This document shows, piece after piece, positions 37,185 through 45,364 of a stretch of DNA of 64,000 nucleotides (the stretch's first letter is position 1; the number at the start of each line of letters is the position of its first letter). The notes under the pieces are model-generated. The model was given only the letters and a program-made list of their open reading frames with translations. It made no database searches and was not told where the DNA came from. The position numbers and the translations under genes were made by a program. Source of the DNA: Nocardia asteroides (GTDB lineage: Bacteria > Actinomycetota > Actinomycetes > Mycobacteriales > Mycobacteriaceae); assembly GCA_019930625.1 (NCBI GenBank), contig CP082844.1, positions 7,293,764-7,357,763 on the forward strand. The letters are read 5' to 3'.

Positions 37185-38240
37185 TCATTCCATCAGCCGC
37201 CGCGCCCGCTCGAAGAGTTCCAGCGTGATCGCGTGCAGGAAATCGCCCACCTGCTCAGGGGCCTTCCCGGCGAACGCGCGCGCGTGCGTGCCTTCCAGGA
37301 CGATGCCGAGCTTGAAACAGGCCAGCACGGTGTACCAGGGCATCGCGCTCAGGTCGCGCTCGGAGAACTGCCCGTAGTGCGCGATCATCTCCTCCGCCGC
37401 CGGCAGCCCGCCGACCGCGCCGAGCTTGCCCACCAGCGCCGCGCCGGTGGTGCCCGGTTCCGGGCGGGTGGCGATCTGCCAGCCGAGGTCGAGCAGCGGG
37501 TCGCCGATGGTGGACATCTCCCAGTCGACCATCGCCGCCACCTGCGGACCGTCGAAGGAGAACATCATGTTCGCCAGATGGCAGTCGCCGTGCAGGATGC
37601 CCGGCGTCCACTGGGCGGGACGGTTGCGGTCCAGCCACTCGCCCACCGCCGCCACACCGGGGATCTGCGGACCGGGGTAGCCCTCGTTGGCCGAATAGGA
37701 CTCGAGCTCACCGAGCCAGCGCGGCACCTGGCGCTCCAGGAAACCCTCCGGCTTGCCGTAGTCGGCCAAGCCGAGCGCGCGATAGTCCAGCGCGCCGAGC
37801 CGCGCGATGGCCTCGACCGCGGAAAGGCCCATCCGCCTGCGAATCTCCGGATCACTCGCATGCAGCTGGGGCAGTTCGTTCTGCGGGTTGAAACCGTGGA
37901 TCGGCTCCATCAGATAGAAGACCGCGCCGAGCACCGACTCGTCGGCGCAGGCCGCTATCACCCGGGGTGCGCGGACCTCGGTGTCGCCCAGCGCACCGAG
38001 CAGCCGGGCCTCGCGGCGAATCACATCGTTGCTCTTGGCTCGCAGGTGCTTCGGCCCACGGCGCAGCACGTAGGTGCGGCCACCGCGAGTGAAACGGAGC
38101 ATGATGTTCTGCGTTCCGCCGCCCAGCGCGGTCACATCCTCGAAGTCCCCCGAGGGCAGACCCTGCTCATCCATCCACTTTCCGACGACGGCGAAGTCGA
38201 CGACCGCGGGATCCACATCGACCGGTTGCGCAACAGACAT
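37185..38240 (-). CDS. Phosphotransferase family protein (APH/ACAD10-like)
   Basis: 351 aa. The kinase-like fold is marked by a glycine-rich opening GGGTQNIMLRF, the catalytic loop ILHGDCHLANMMFS near residue 220 (HGDxHxxN) and the metal-binding VDWEMSTIGDPLLDLGW. Actinobacterial members of this group, like mammalian ACAD10/11 N-terminal domains, are thought to phosphorylate hydroxylated acyl-CoAs or other small molecules; the real substrate is unknown. ATG 38240 (MSVAQPVDVDPAVVDF) is chosen, an upstream in-frame ATG at 38249 is possible. Divergent from pabAB. Confidence 0.85.
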   Translation of the reverse strand: MSVAQPVDVDPAVVDFAVVGKWMDEQGLPSGDFEDVTALGGGTQNIMLRFTRGGRTYVLRRGPKHLRAKSNDVIRREARLLGALGDTEVRAPRVIAACADESVLGAVFYLMEPIHGFNPQNELPQLHASDPEIRRRMGLSAVEAIARLGALDYRALGLADYGKPEGFLERQVPRWLGELESYSANEGYPGPQIPGVAAVGEWLDRNRPAQWTPGILHGDCHLANMMFSFDGPQVAAMVDWEMSTIGDPLLDLGWQIATRPEPGTTGAALVGKLGAVGGLPAAEEMIAHYGQFSERDLSAMPWYTVLACFKLGIVLEGTHARAFAGKAPEQVGDFLHAITLELFERARRLME

Positions 38241-38329
38241 GCCCCACATTGTGCACCACCTGCCGACCCTAACTGAAGGCAGACGACAACAGTTAGCTAT
38301 CACCGGCGCGGCGTAGGGTTTCCAGAACC

Positions 38330-40564
38330 ATGCACACGCTGTTGATCGACAACTACGACTCCTTCACCTATAACCTGTATCAGCTGATCAGCGAGGTGAA
38401 CGGCGTCGAGCCGACGGTCGTGCGCAACGACGAGGCGCGCACGGTCGCCGAACTCGATCTCGGCCGGTTCGACAACGTCGTCGTCTCGCCCGGGCCGGGG
38501 CGGCCGGACGTGCCGCGCGACGTGGGAATCTCCGCGGCGGTGATCCGCGAGAGCCACCTGCCGCTGCTCGGGGTGTGCCTGGGCCATCAGGGCATCGTCG
38601 TCGCGGCGGGCGGCGTGGTCGCCGGGGCGCCCGCCGCCAGGCACGGCTATCTCGATCGCATCGAGCACGACGGCCGGGACCTGTTCGCCGGGCTTCCGCA
38701 AGGCTTCACCGCCGTGCGCTATCACTCGCTGGCCGCGCTGCGGCCGCTGCCAGGCGATCTGGAGGTCACCGCGCTGTCCGGCGACGGGGTCGTCATGGGC
38801 GTACGGCACCGCACCCGGCCGCAGTGGGGCGTGCAGTTCCACCCGGAGTCGATCGCCAGCGAGTTCGGCGCCGGTTTGCTGCGCAACTTCGCGAGACTCA
38901 CCGCCACGCATCGCAGCCGACCTGCGCCTCCCACTGCGAGCCGGTCGATCGAGCGCGAGACCGCGCCGGACCCGGTCGCCGCGGGCTCCTCCCTTTCCCC
39001 CGCCTGGACCACGCACGTGCCGCTCGCGGCCGAGCAGTTCCCCGCCGCAGCGGTCGAGCTCGAGCGTCCCACCGACCGCGGATCATCCGCCCGGGCCGCG
39101 GATCCGGTTCGCCCCGATCCTGCGCTCCCGCGGACCTTCCGGCTCCAGCGGTCCGTCATAGAACGGCCGATCGATACCGAGAGCGCGTTCGTGCAGCTGT
39201 ACGGCAACTCCCCCACGGCGTTCTGGCTGGACAGCGAGCATGTCGAACCCGGAGCGGACCGGTTCTCCTTCCTGGGTGACGCCGGCGGCCCGCTGGCCGA
39301 GGTGCTGCGCTACCGCGTGGGTGACGGCGAGGTGACCGTCGAGTCCGCCGACGGACATCGGCGCACCGCACCGGGCGGCATCCTCGATTTCCTGGCCGCC
39401 GAACTGCGCACGCGCCGGCTGGAAGCGCCCGAGCTGCCCTTCGATTTCGTCGGCGGCTACGTCGGCTATCTCGGCTATGAGGTGAAAGCCGACTGCGGTG
39501 CGAACGCGGTCCACCGCGCACCGACTCCCGACGCGCAGTGGATCTTCGCCGATCGAATGGTGGTCGTCGACCACGTCGGCGGGCGGACGCACCTGCTGGC
39601 GCTGAGCGACGACGGGGAAACCGCTCGATCCGCCGCCGACTGGCTGCGCGACACCCGCGAAACCCTGGATACCCTTCCGACCTGGACGAATCCGCCGCCG
39701 CTCGAGGTGCCTCAGGACGGCGACGCCGTCGCGCCGCTGCTCACTCGCGGCCGGGAGCGCTACCTCGCCGACATCGCGGTCTGCCACGAGCGGCTGCACG
39801 CCGGGGAGTCCTACGAGATCTGCTTGACCGACAGCGCCACGATCCCCGCCGCCGCGGCCGAAGGCCTCGATTTCTACCGCACGCTACGCCGGTGCAATCC
39901 CGCCCCGTATGCCGCCTTTCTGCGCTTCGACGATCTCGAAATCGCGTGCTCGTCGCCGGAGCGCTTCCTGAAGGTCGACCGCAGGCGCATCGTGGAGAGC
40001 AAGCCGATCAAGGGGACCGCGCCGCGCGGCGCGACCCCTGAGCAGGACGAGCGCCTGCGCCTCGAGCTGGCCGACAGTCCGAAGACCAGGGCGGAAAACC
40101 TCATGATCGTCGATCTGCTGCGCAACGATCTGGGCCGGGTCTGCGAGATCGGCAGCGTGTACGTGCCGAAACTGATGGCCACCGAGCAGTACGCGACCGT
40201 CCATCAACTGGTGTCCACGGTGCGCGGCAGGCTGCGGCCGGAGGTCGGCGTGATCGATTGCCTGCGCGCGTGTTTTCCCGGCGGATCGATGACCGGCGCG
40301 CCGAAGCTGCGCACCATGGAGATCATCGATGAACTGGAAACCGAGGCGCGCGGTGTCTATTCGGGCACGATCGGCTTCCTCGGGCTCGGTGGCACAGCGG
40401 ACCTGAACATCGTGATCCGCACCGCCGTCCGCTACGGCGGACGCTGGCGGATCGGGGCGGGCGGCGCCATCGTGCTCGACTCCGACCCGGCCGAGGAGTA
40501 CCACGAGGTCCTGCTCAAGGCGGCCGCCACGCTGCGCGCGGCCGCCGACCACGCGCACCGCTGA
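38330..40564 (+). CDS. pabAB: Fused aminodeoxychorismate synthase (PabA-PabB)
   Basis: 744 aa. Residues about 1-190 form a class I glutamine amidotransferase with nucleophile Cys83 in GVCLGHQG and the His/Glu pair in QFHPES. A linker of about 85 low-complexity residues (about 197-280) joins it to a chorismate-binding domain (about 290-740). The motif PIKGT, with Lys in place of the Ala of anthranilate synthase PIAGT, indicates 4-amino-4-deoxychorismate synthase. FPGGSMTGAPK follows. It makes the precursor of p-aminobenzoate, for folate or PABA-derived natural products. The lyase PabC is not adjacent. Confidence 0.92.
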   Translation: MHTLLIDNYDSFTYNLYQLISEVNGVEPTVVRNDEARTVAELDLGRFDNVVVSPGPGRPDVPRDVGISAAVIRESHLPLLGVCLGHQGIVVAAGGVVAGAPAARHGYLDRIEHDGRDLFAGLPQGFTAVRYHSLAALRPLPGDLEVTALSGDGVVMGVRHRTRPQWGVQFHPESIASEFGAGLLRNFARLTATHRSRPAPPTASRSIERETAPDPVAAGSSLSPAWTTHVPLAAEQFPAAAVELERPTDRGSSARAADPVRPDPALPRTFRLQRSVIERPIDTESAFVQLYGNSPTAFWLDSEHVEPGADRFSFLGDAGGPLAEVLRYRVGDGEVTVESADGHRRTAPGGILDFLAAELRTRRLEAPELPFDFVGGYVGYLGYEVKADCGANAVHRAPTPDAQWIFADRMVVVDHVGGRTHLLALSDDGETARSAADWLRDTRETLDTLPTWTNPPPLEVPQDGDAVAPLLTRGRERYLADIAVCHERLHAGESYEICLTDSATIPAAAAEGLDFYRTLRRCNPAPYAAFLRFDDLEIACSSPERFLKVDRRRIVESKPIKGTAPRGATPEQDERLRLELADSPKTRAENLMIVDLLRNDLGRVCEIGSVYVPKLMATEQYATVHQLVSTVRGRLRPEVGVIDCLRACFPGGSMTGAPKLRTMEIIDELETEARGVYSGTIGFLGLGGTADLNIVIRTAVRYGGRWRIGAGGAIVLDSDPAEEYHEVLLKAAATLRAAADHAHR

Positions 40565-40578
40565 ACGCTCGTACCCGG

Positions 40579-41076
40579 TCATTTGCGCCGCTTGGCGGGC
40601 TTGCGCCGGGGCGGCTCCTCGGCGGGTTGTTCCGGCGCGCTCAGACCGGTCAGCTTGCCCAGCAAGGCGACGCCGGGCAACTTCGCCAATCGGCCGAGCA
40701 CGTCCTCGCCGAGCGAGATCATCGCCTCCAGCCGGGGCAGCAGCCGGTCGTAGGCCGCGAAGGCCGGGTCGGCGAGGGCCAGAGTGCGGTCGAGCCGATC
40801 GATGGTGGAGTTGAGCCGTTCGATCGCGGTCGAGAGGTTCTCGACCAGGTCGGGCAATTGGGCGGCCAGCTGAGCCGATGCCGGCGGCAGCCGCACCGCC
40901 GCGTCGAACGCCGACGTCGCGGTCAGCTGGGCGGCTTCCAGCGCTTGGCCCGCGGCCGTCTGCGCGGCTTCGACGGCCGCCTGCGCGGCGGCCAGGACGT
41001 CGGTGGGACCGGGCACACGCCCACCGGGCAACTTCGGGGTCGGCGGCTTACGACCCGGGCGTTTCGGGTTCGTCAT
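40579..41076 (-). CDS. Ala-rich coiled-coil hypothetical protein
   Basis: 165 aa. Lysine/proline-rich ends (MTNPKRPGRKPPTPKLPGG and a tail PPRRKPAKRRK) flank an alanine-rich helical middle. A heptad-like stretch, LPDLVENLSTAIERLNSTIDRLDRTLAL, is a probable coiled coil, and 'LLPRLEAMISLGEDVLGRLAKLPG' a further helix. It resembles actinobacterial hypothetical proteins with phasin-like helical cores. The basic tails could bind nucleic acid or membrane lipids. It is divergent from the TerD-HNH gene with 84 bp between. Function unknown. Confidence 0.6.
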   Translation of the reverse strand: MTNPKRPGRKPPTPKLPGGRVPGPTDVLAAAQAAVEAAQTAAGQALEAAQLTATSAFDAAVRLPPASAQLAAQLPDLVENLSTAIERLNSTIDRLDRTLALADPAFAAYDRLLPRLEAMISLGEDVLGRLAKLPGVALLGKLTGLSAPEQPAEEPPRRKPAKRRK

Positions 41077-41160
41077 GGGACCACTGTGCCGCACGCCCCG
41101 CCGAAGGCCATCCCCTCGCACGTTCGGCGTGTCGGAGGGTCGTGGCATAGTGCGAGCACA

Positions 41161-43191
41161 ATGAAACTCAGCAAGGGCGCGAACGCAGCGGTACCGACAT
41201 CCCTTCTAGCCGTGGTTGTTTCATGGCGGTCGGAGCATGCGGTGGATGCGCACGCCTTGCTGCTGGACGCGTCCGGCACAGTCCGCTCGGACCGGGACCT
41301 CGTGTTCTACAACGCCCCGCGGCACGTCTCCCAGGCGGTCACGCTCGATCAGGAACCCGCGCCGGGCACCGCGCGGCTGAGCGTCTCGCTGCCGCGCACC
41401 GAAGCCGACGTCGATCGCATCGTCGTCTCCGGTTCCGTGGACGGGGGCACTTTCGGCGACATCCACGGGCTGACCGTCGCCGTGCACTCCGTCGACGGTG
41501 CGGTCGTGACGTTCGAGATCGATGACGTGGACGCGGTGACCGCGCTGATGTTCGGTGAGTTCTACCGCCGCGACGAGCAGTGGCGTTTCCGCGCCATCGG
41601 CCAGGGCTGGTCCAGCGGACTGGCGGGGTTGGTCACCGAGTTCGGCGTCCGAATCGAGGATCCCTCGACGCCCGCCCGCACCACTCATCCCACCAACCCG
41701 TTCCGGGTACGCCGGTCCACCGCGACCACGTCGGCGCAGGAACGACTTCCGGCCCGCTCGACGCCCACGGCGGAGCCCGCCGGCCAGCCCGCACGGCACG
41801 ACCTCACCCCGGCCCGGCACGTCGCGCAAGGGCCTTTGCCCTCCGGCCCCGCCCTTGCGAACGGGGAATCCCCCGCCGGGACCGAGCGAGCCGACGTACC
41901 GAACGTCACCGCGGAAGACGTTCCATCGCAACTGATAACCGATCACCACCGCCGGTCCGCCGAGCCGACCGGGCAATCCGCAGGGGCTCGACCGAGCTTC
42001 GACTCCCCCGCCTGGCCGCGCACCGAAGTGCTCGACCGCGTGGACACCTCGCCCCTGCCGCGCCCCCGACCGGTCGACCTCAACCGGTACATCCCCGAAA
42101 CCGCACCGCACGCTCCCGTGCCACCCCCGAATCCCGAATACGCCGACTGGCACCCGGATCCGGACAACCCGCAACGCCTACGTTGGTGGGACGGGACCGA
42201 ATGGACCGAGGACAGGCGGCTACGCCACCCGCACAGCGGCCGTCATTGCGATCGTTGCGGTAACCCGCTGCGCCGGAAACTCCTCGGCGGGCTCGCACCG
42301 TGCCAAAGGTGTGAACAGGAGATCGAGGAATACCTCACCCATTGGCACACCCGGGCGTGGCGGGTGCTCACCGGCCACGGCCCGCGTGGTCCCGAGTGGG
42401 CGGCGTTGTGGGCGTCGTTGCGCTATCAGCGCATCGACGCCGAAGCGGGTCGGACGGCCTTGCGTGACGTGGCGCTCAGCTACGTCGAGCGGCTGGTCAC
42501 CTTCGCCTTCGCCGACGGTGAGGTCAGGCACGCGGAACTGGAACTGTTCGAGCAGGCGGTCACCGAACTCGCGCTGGGTGGGCCGCTGATCGAGGATCTG
42601 CGCCGACGGATGCATCGCGGGAACACCCTCCACCGGCTGCGCACGGGCGATCTGCCCCTCGTCCGCACGCCGGGCCTGCACCTGGACCCCGAGGAGACGG
42701 TGCATCTGGACCTGCCCGCCACACACGTGCGTCAACTCGCTCGCGGCCCGAAGCTCACCGAGGGCAGGCTGATCGGCAGCAACAAGAAGCTGCGTTTCGT
42801 CGGCGCCGACACCGGCATCGAGATGCCCTGGTCCCGCGTCGTCTCCGTGCACGCGGAACAGGGGACGGTGGTGATCGCGGCCACCTCCGCGCGCGGCGGT
42901 GCGACCTTCGCCGTCGACGATCCGGACTACGTCACGGCCGCCCTGGAAGGCGCCCTGCGCGTGGCCAAACGTCTCGTCCTCACCCCGGGCCAGCGCGACA
43001 CCCGAAGCATTCCGCAAGAGGTGAAGGCGCAGGTGTGGCAGCGCGACGGCGGACGGTGCGTCGAATGCGGTGACGGGCACTACCTGGAATTCGACCACAT
43101 CATCCCGCTCAGCCGCGGCGGCGCGACCAGCGCCGCCAATCTCCAGATCCTGTGCCGCGCGTGCAATCGCGCCAAGGGCGCCCGCATATAG
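41161..43191 (+). CDS. Multidomain TerD / DUF2510 / zinc-ribbon / TerB-like / HNH endonuclease protein
   Basis: 676 aa. Five modules can be read. Residues about 1-165 are TerD-like (VDAHALLLDASGTVRSDRDLVFYN is the calcium-binding signature region). About 166-320 is a proline-rich disordered linker. DUF2510 is at about 325-352 (YADWHPDPDNPQRLRWWDGTEWTED). A CxxC...CxxC zinc ribbon is at 361-390. TerB-like helices (FAFADGEVRHAELELFEQAV) lie at about 433-475, then a PH-like beta domain at 530-605. The C-terminus (about 614-676) is an HNH nuclease with CVECG, FDHIIPLSRGG, N and CRACN, a complete set. I infer a Ter-type stress or defence effector with DNA as substrate. Promoter region shared with the 165-aa gene. 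Confidence 0.82.
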   Translation: MKLSKGANAAVPTSLLAVVVSWRSEHAVDAHALLLDASGTVRSDRDLVFYNAPRHVSQAVTLDQEPAPGTARLSVSLPRTEADVDRIVVSGSVDGGTFGDIHGLTVAVHSVDGAVVTFEIDDVDAVTALMFGEFYRRDEQWRFRAIGQGWSSGLAGLVTEFGVRIEDPSTPARTTHPTNPFRVRRSTATTSAQERLPARSTPTAEPAGQPARHDLTPARHVAQGPLPSGPALANGESPAGTERADVPNVTAEDVPSQLITDHHRRSAEPTGQSAGARPSFDSPAWPRTEVLDRVDTSPLPRPRPVDLNRYIPETAPHAPVPPPNPEYADWHPDPDNPQRLRWWDGTEWTEDRRLRHPHSGRHCDRCGNPLRRKLLGGLAPCQRCEQEIEEYLTHWHTRAWRVLTGHGPRGPEWAALWASLRYQRIDAEAGRTALRDVALSYVERLVTFAFADGEVRHAELELFEQAVTELALGGPLIEDLRRRMHRGNTLHRLRTGDLPLVRTPGLHLDPEETVHLDLPATHVRQLARGPKLTEGRLIGSNKKLRFVGADTGIEMPWSRVVSVHAEQGTVVIAATSARGGATFAVDDPDYVTAALEGALRVAKRLVLTPGQRDTRSIPQEVKAQVWQRDGGRCVECGDGHYLEFDHIIPLSRGGATSAANLQILCRACNRAKGARI

Positions 43192-43209
43192 CGCACGAGC
43201 CACCGGGCC

Positions 43210-43935
43210 TCACTCGCTGAGCAGGCCCGCCGTGCGGCCGAGATCGGCCAGCATCGCGTCGAACAGGATCTCCGGATTCTCCAGCGGGATCGGGTAGTTC
43301 CCGAACACCTCGAGCGTGACATGGCCGTAGAGCCGCGCCCAGATCTGGATCATCAGATACGTCACCCCGAGATCCAGTTTCTCGGCGGGAAACTTCTGGC
43401 CCGACTCCGACAGCGCGGCCAGCAGTTCGGTCTGGAAGTGCGCCAGATCCTCGCGCAACTCCGGTGGGATGACGTCGGTGGGCGGGGTGACGATGTCGTA
43501 GTTGGCCAGCAGCCTGCCCGCCGCGGCCAGGAAGATCCGGCCGAACGGCTCGTCGAAGCGGCGCAGCGCGCGAGCCTGCCCGGCGCCGGGCGAGGCGAAC
43601 ACCAAGGTGAACTCCCTGGTGTGCGTCAGCGCCCAGCGCCGGAAGCCACGGCAGATGGCGAAGAACTGCACGGCGCCGTCGTCGGGCAGTGTGGCGATCT
43701 CCGCGGTCAGGTCTTCGGCCAGGTCGGCGCAGAAGTCCAGGCGCAGGCGCTCCAGCAGGTCTTCCAGCGACTTGTAATACCGGTACAGGGCGGGCGCGGT
43801 GACACCGAGCTCACGCGCGATGGCGCGCAGGGTGACCGCGTCGGGCCCGCGCTCGACCAGCAATCTGCTGGCGACCCGCCGGATGTCGGTGTCGGTCACC
43901 ACCGGCGCACGGCCCCGTGGTCTGGACTGTTGCAC
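43210..43935 (-). CDS. TetR-family transcriptional regulator
   Basis: 241 aa. The helix-turn-helix is VTDTDIRRVASRLLVERGPDAVTLRAIARELGVTAPALYRYYKSLEDLLERL at about residues 12-65. The C-terminal domain carries the motif typical of TetR regulators with a WHG-like domain. Start GTG 43935, 8 bp after the stop of the CYP125 gene, so both are probably in one transcript and this regulator may control the P450 promoter. A candidate site is at 45282-45298. Convergent with the TerD-HNH gene. Confidence 0.88.
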   Translation of the reverse strand: MQQSRPRGRAPVVTDTDIRRVASRLLVERGPDAVTLRAIARELGVTAPALYRYYKSLEDLLERLRLDFCADLAEDLTAEIATLPDDGAVQFFAICRGFRRWALTHTREFTLVFASPGAGQARALRRFDEPFGRIFLAAAGRLLANYDIVTPPTDVIPPELREDLAHFQTELLAALSESGQKFPAEKLDLGVTYLMIQIWARLYGHVTLEVFGNYPIPLENPEILFDAMLADLGRTAGLLSE

Positions 43936-43943
43936 TGAACGAT

Positions 43944-45179
43944 TCAAGCGTATTCGACGTCCCAGCGCTTGATCCCGTTCAACCAGCCCGATCGCAACCG
44001 CACCGGATCGGACACCTGCCGCAGGCCGGGCATCGCATCGGCGATGGCGTTGAACATCAGATCGATCTGCAGCCGGGCCAGGTTCGCGCCCACGCAGTAG
44101 TGCGTGCCCGTACCGCCGAATCCCACGTGCGGATTCGGATCGCGCAGCACGTCGAAGCTGAACGGATTCTCGAACGCCTCCTCGTCGAAATTGGCCGAGC
44201 TGTAGAACAATCCCAGCCGCTGGCCCTTCTTGATCTCTTGGCCGCCGAGCACGGTGTCCTGAGTCGCCGTGCGCTGGAAGGCGGTGACGGGGGTGGCCCA
44301 CCGGACGATCTCGTCGGGCGCGGTGCGCGGACGCTGCTGCTTGTAGATCTCCCACTGCTCGGGGTTGTCCACGAACGCCTTCATGCCGTGGGTGATCGAA
44401 TTACGCGTGGTCTCGTTGCCCGCCACCGACAGCAGGATGACGAAGAACGCGAACTCGTCCGAGCCCAGGTGTTCGCCGTCGATGTCGGCGTTGACCAGTT
44501 GGGTGACGATGTCCTCGGCCGGGCAGGCACGCCGCTGCTCGGCCATGTTCCAGGCGTAACCCATCACCTCCGCGGTGGCGGCTTGGTGATCGCCCTCGAA
44601 TTCCGGGTCGTCGTAGGAGATCATCTGGTTGGACCAGTCGAAGATCTTCTTCCGGTCCTCCTGCGGGATGCCCAGCAACTCGGCGATGGCTTGCAACGGC
44701 AGTTCACAGGCGACCTGCTCGACGAAATCGCCGCTACCGGCCTTCTTGGCCTCGTGCACGATCCGAGCGGCGCGTTCGGTGAGCGCGGCGCGCAGGCTCT
44801 CCACCGCCCGCGGCGTGAACCCCTTGGAGATGATGCGGCGGGTCTTGGTGTGCTTGGGCGGGTCGAGGTTGAGCAACAGCATGTCGCCGAGCATGTCGAT
44901 CTGCTCGCGCGTGGTCTCCTCGTTGAACCGGATGATCGCGGTGTTCTGATGCGAGGAGAACACCTCGGGATTCTTGGAGATCTCCTTGATGTGCGCGAGC
45001 TTGGAGACGACCCAGTACCCGCCGTCGTCGAAGCCGCTGGCCCGGTTGTGCTGAGCGCACCACCACACCGGGGCGGTGCGGCGCAGTTCGGCGAACTCCG
45101 CGATGGGCAGGCGGCTGGCGAGCAGGTCGGGGTCGGTGAAGTCGAATCCCGTCGGGATCGACGGCGTGGTCACGGTCAC
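43944..45179 (-). CDS. Cytochrome P450, CYP125-family steroid/cholesterol side-chain hydroxylase
   Basis: 411 aa. The sequence follows M. tuberculosis CYP125A1 from the N-terminus (GFDFTDPDLLASRLPIAEFAELRRTAPVWW) to the end (SGWLNGIKRWDVEY). The oxygen-binding loop is AGNETTRNS, and the heme-cysteine loop is FGGTGTHYCVGANLA. CYP125 enzymes hydroxylate the terminal (C26/27) carbon of cholesterol or cholestenone. Given the high similarity the family is secure, but the exact substrate is not. The downstream TetR gene is 8 bp away. The upstream gap holds an AT-rich dyad. Confidence 0.92.
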   Translation of the reverse strand: MTVTTPSIPTGFDFTDPDLLASRLPIAEFAELRRTAPVWWCAQHNRASGFDDGGYWVVSKLAHIKEISKNPEVFSSHQNTAIIRFNEETTREQIDMLGDMLLLNLDPPKHTKTRRIISKGFTPRAVESLRAALTERAARIVHEAKKAGSGDFVEQVACELPLQAIAELLGIPQEDRKKIFDWSNQMISYDDPEFEGDHQAATAEVMGYAWNMAEQRRACPAEDIVTQLVNADIDGEHLGSDEFAFFVILLSVAGNETTRNSITHGMKAFVDNPEQWEIYKQQRPRTAPDEIVRWATPVTAFQRTATQDTVLGGQEIKKGQRLGLFYSSANFDEEAFENPFSFDVLRDPNPHVGFGGTGTHYCVGANLARLQIDLMFNAIADAMPGLRQVSDPVRLRSGWLNGIKRWDVEYA

Positions 45180-45281
45180 GGCTAACTCCTACGGTCCGGT
45201 CCTGGCGCAGACCTGGACGACGATGTGGGAACTCGGTCCAAGCAGATGCAACCACAGAACCAAGCTCCGTGAACAGTGTTT

Positions 45282-45298
45282 AGTAAAACCCGTTTACT
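45282..45298. promoter_or_regulatory. AT-rich operator-like dyad before CYP125
   Basis: AGTAAA (45282-45287), ACCCG, TTTACT (45293-45298) is a perfect 6-bp inverted repeat in very GC-rich DNA, 103-119 bp before the P450 start. It also fits the KstR core TnnAACnnGTTnnA with one mismatch (45284-45297). Confidence 0.5.
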
Positions 45299-45364
45299 TT
45301 TTGCGGCGACGGCCGCGCCACCGATTCGCGAACTCCCGCGCTCGACCTGGTCGCGAGGACCGGC

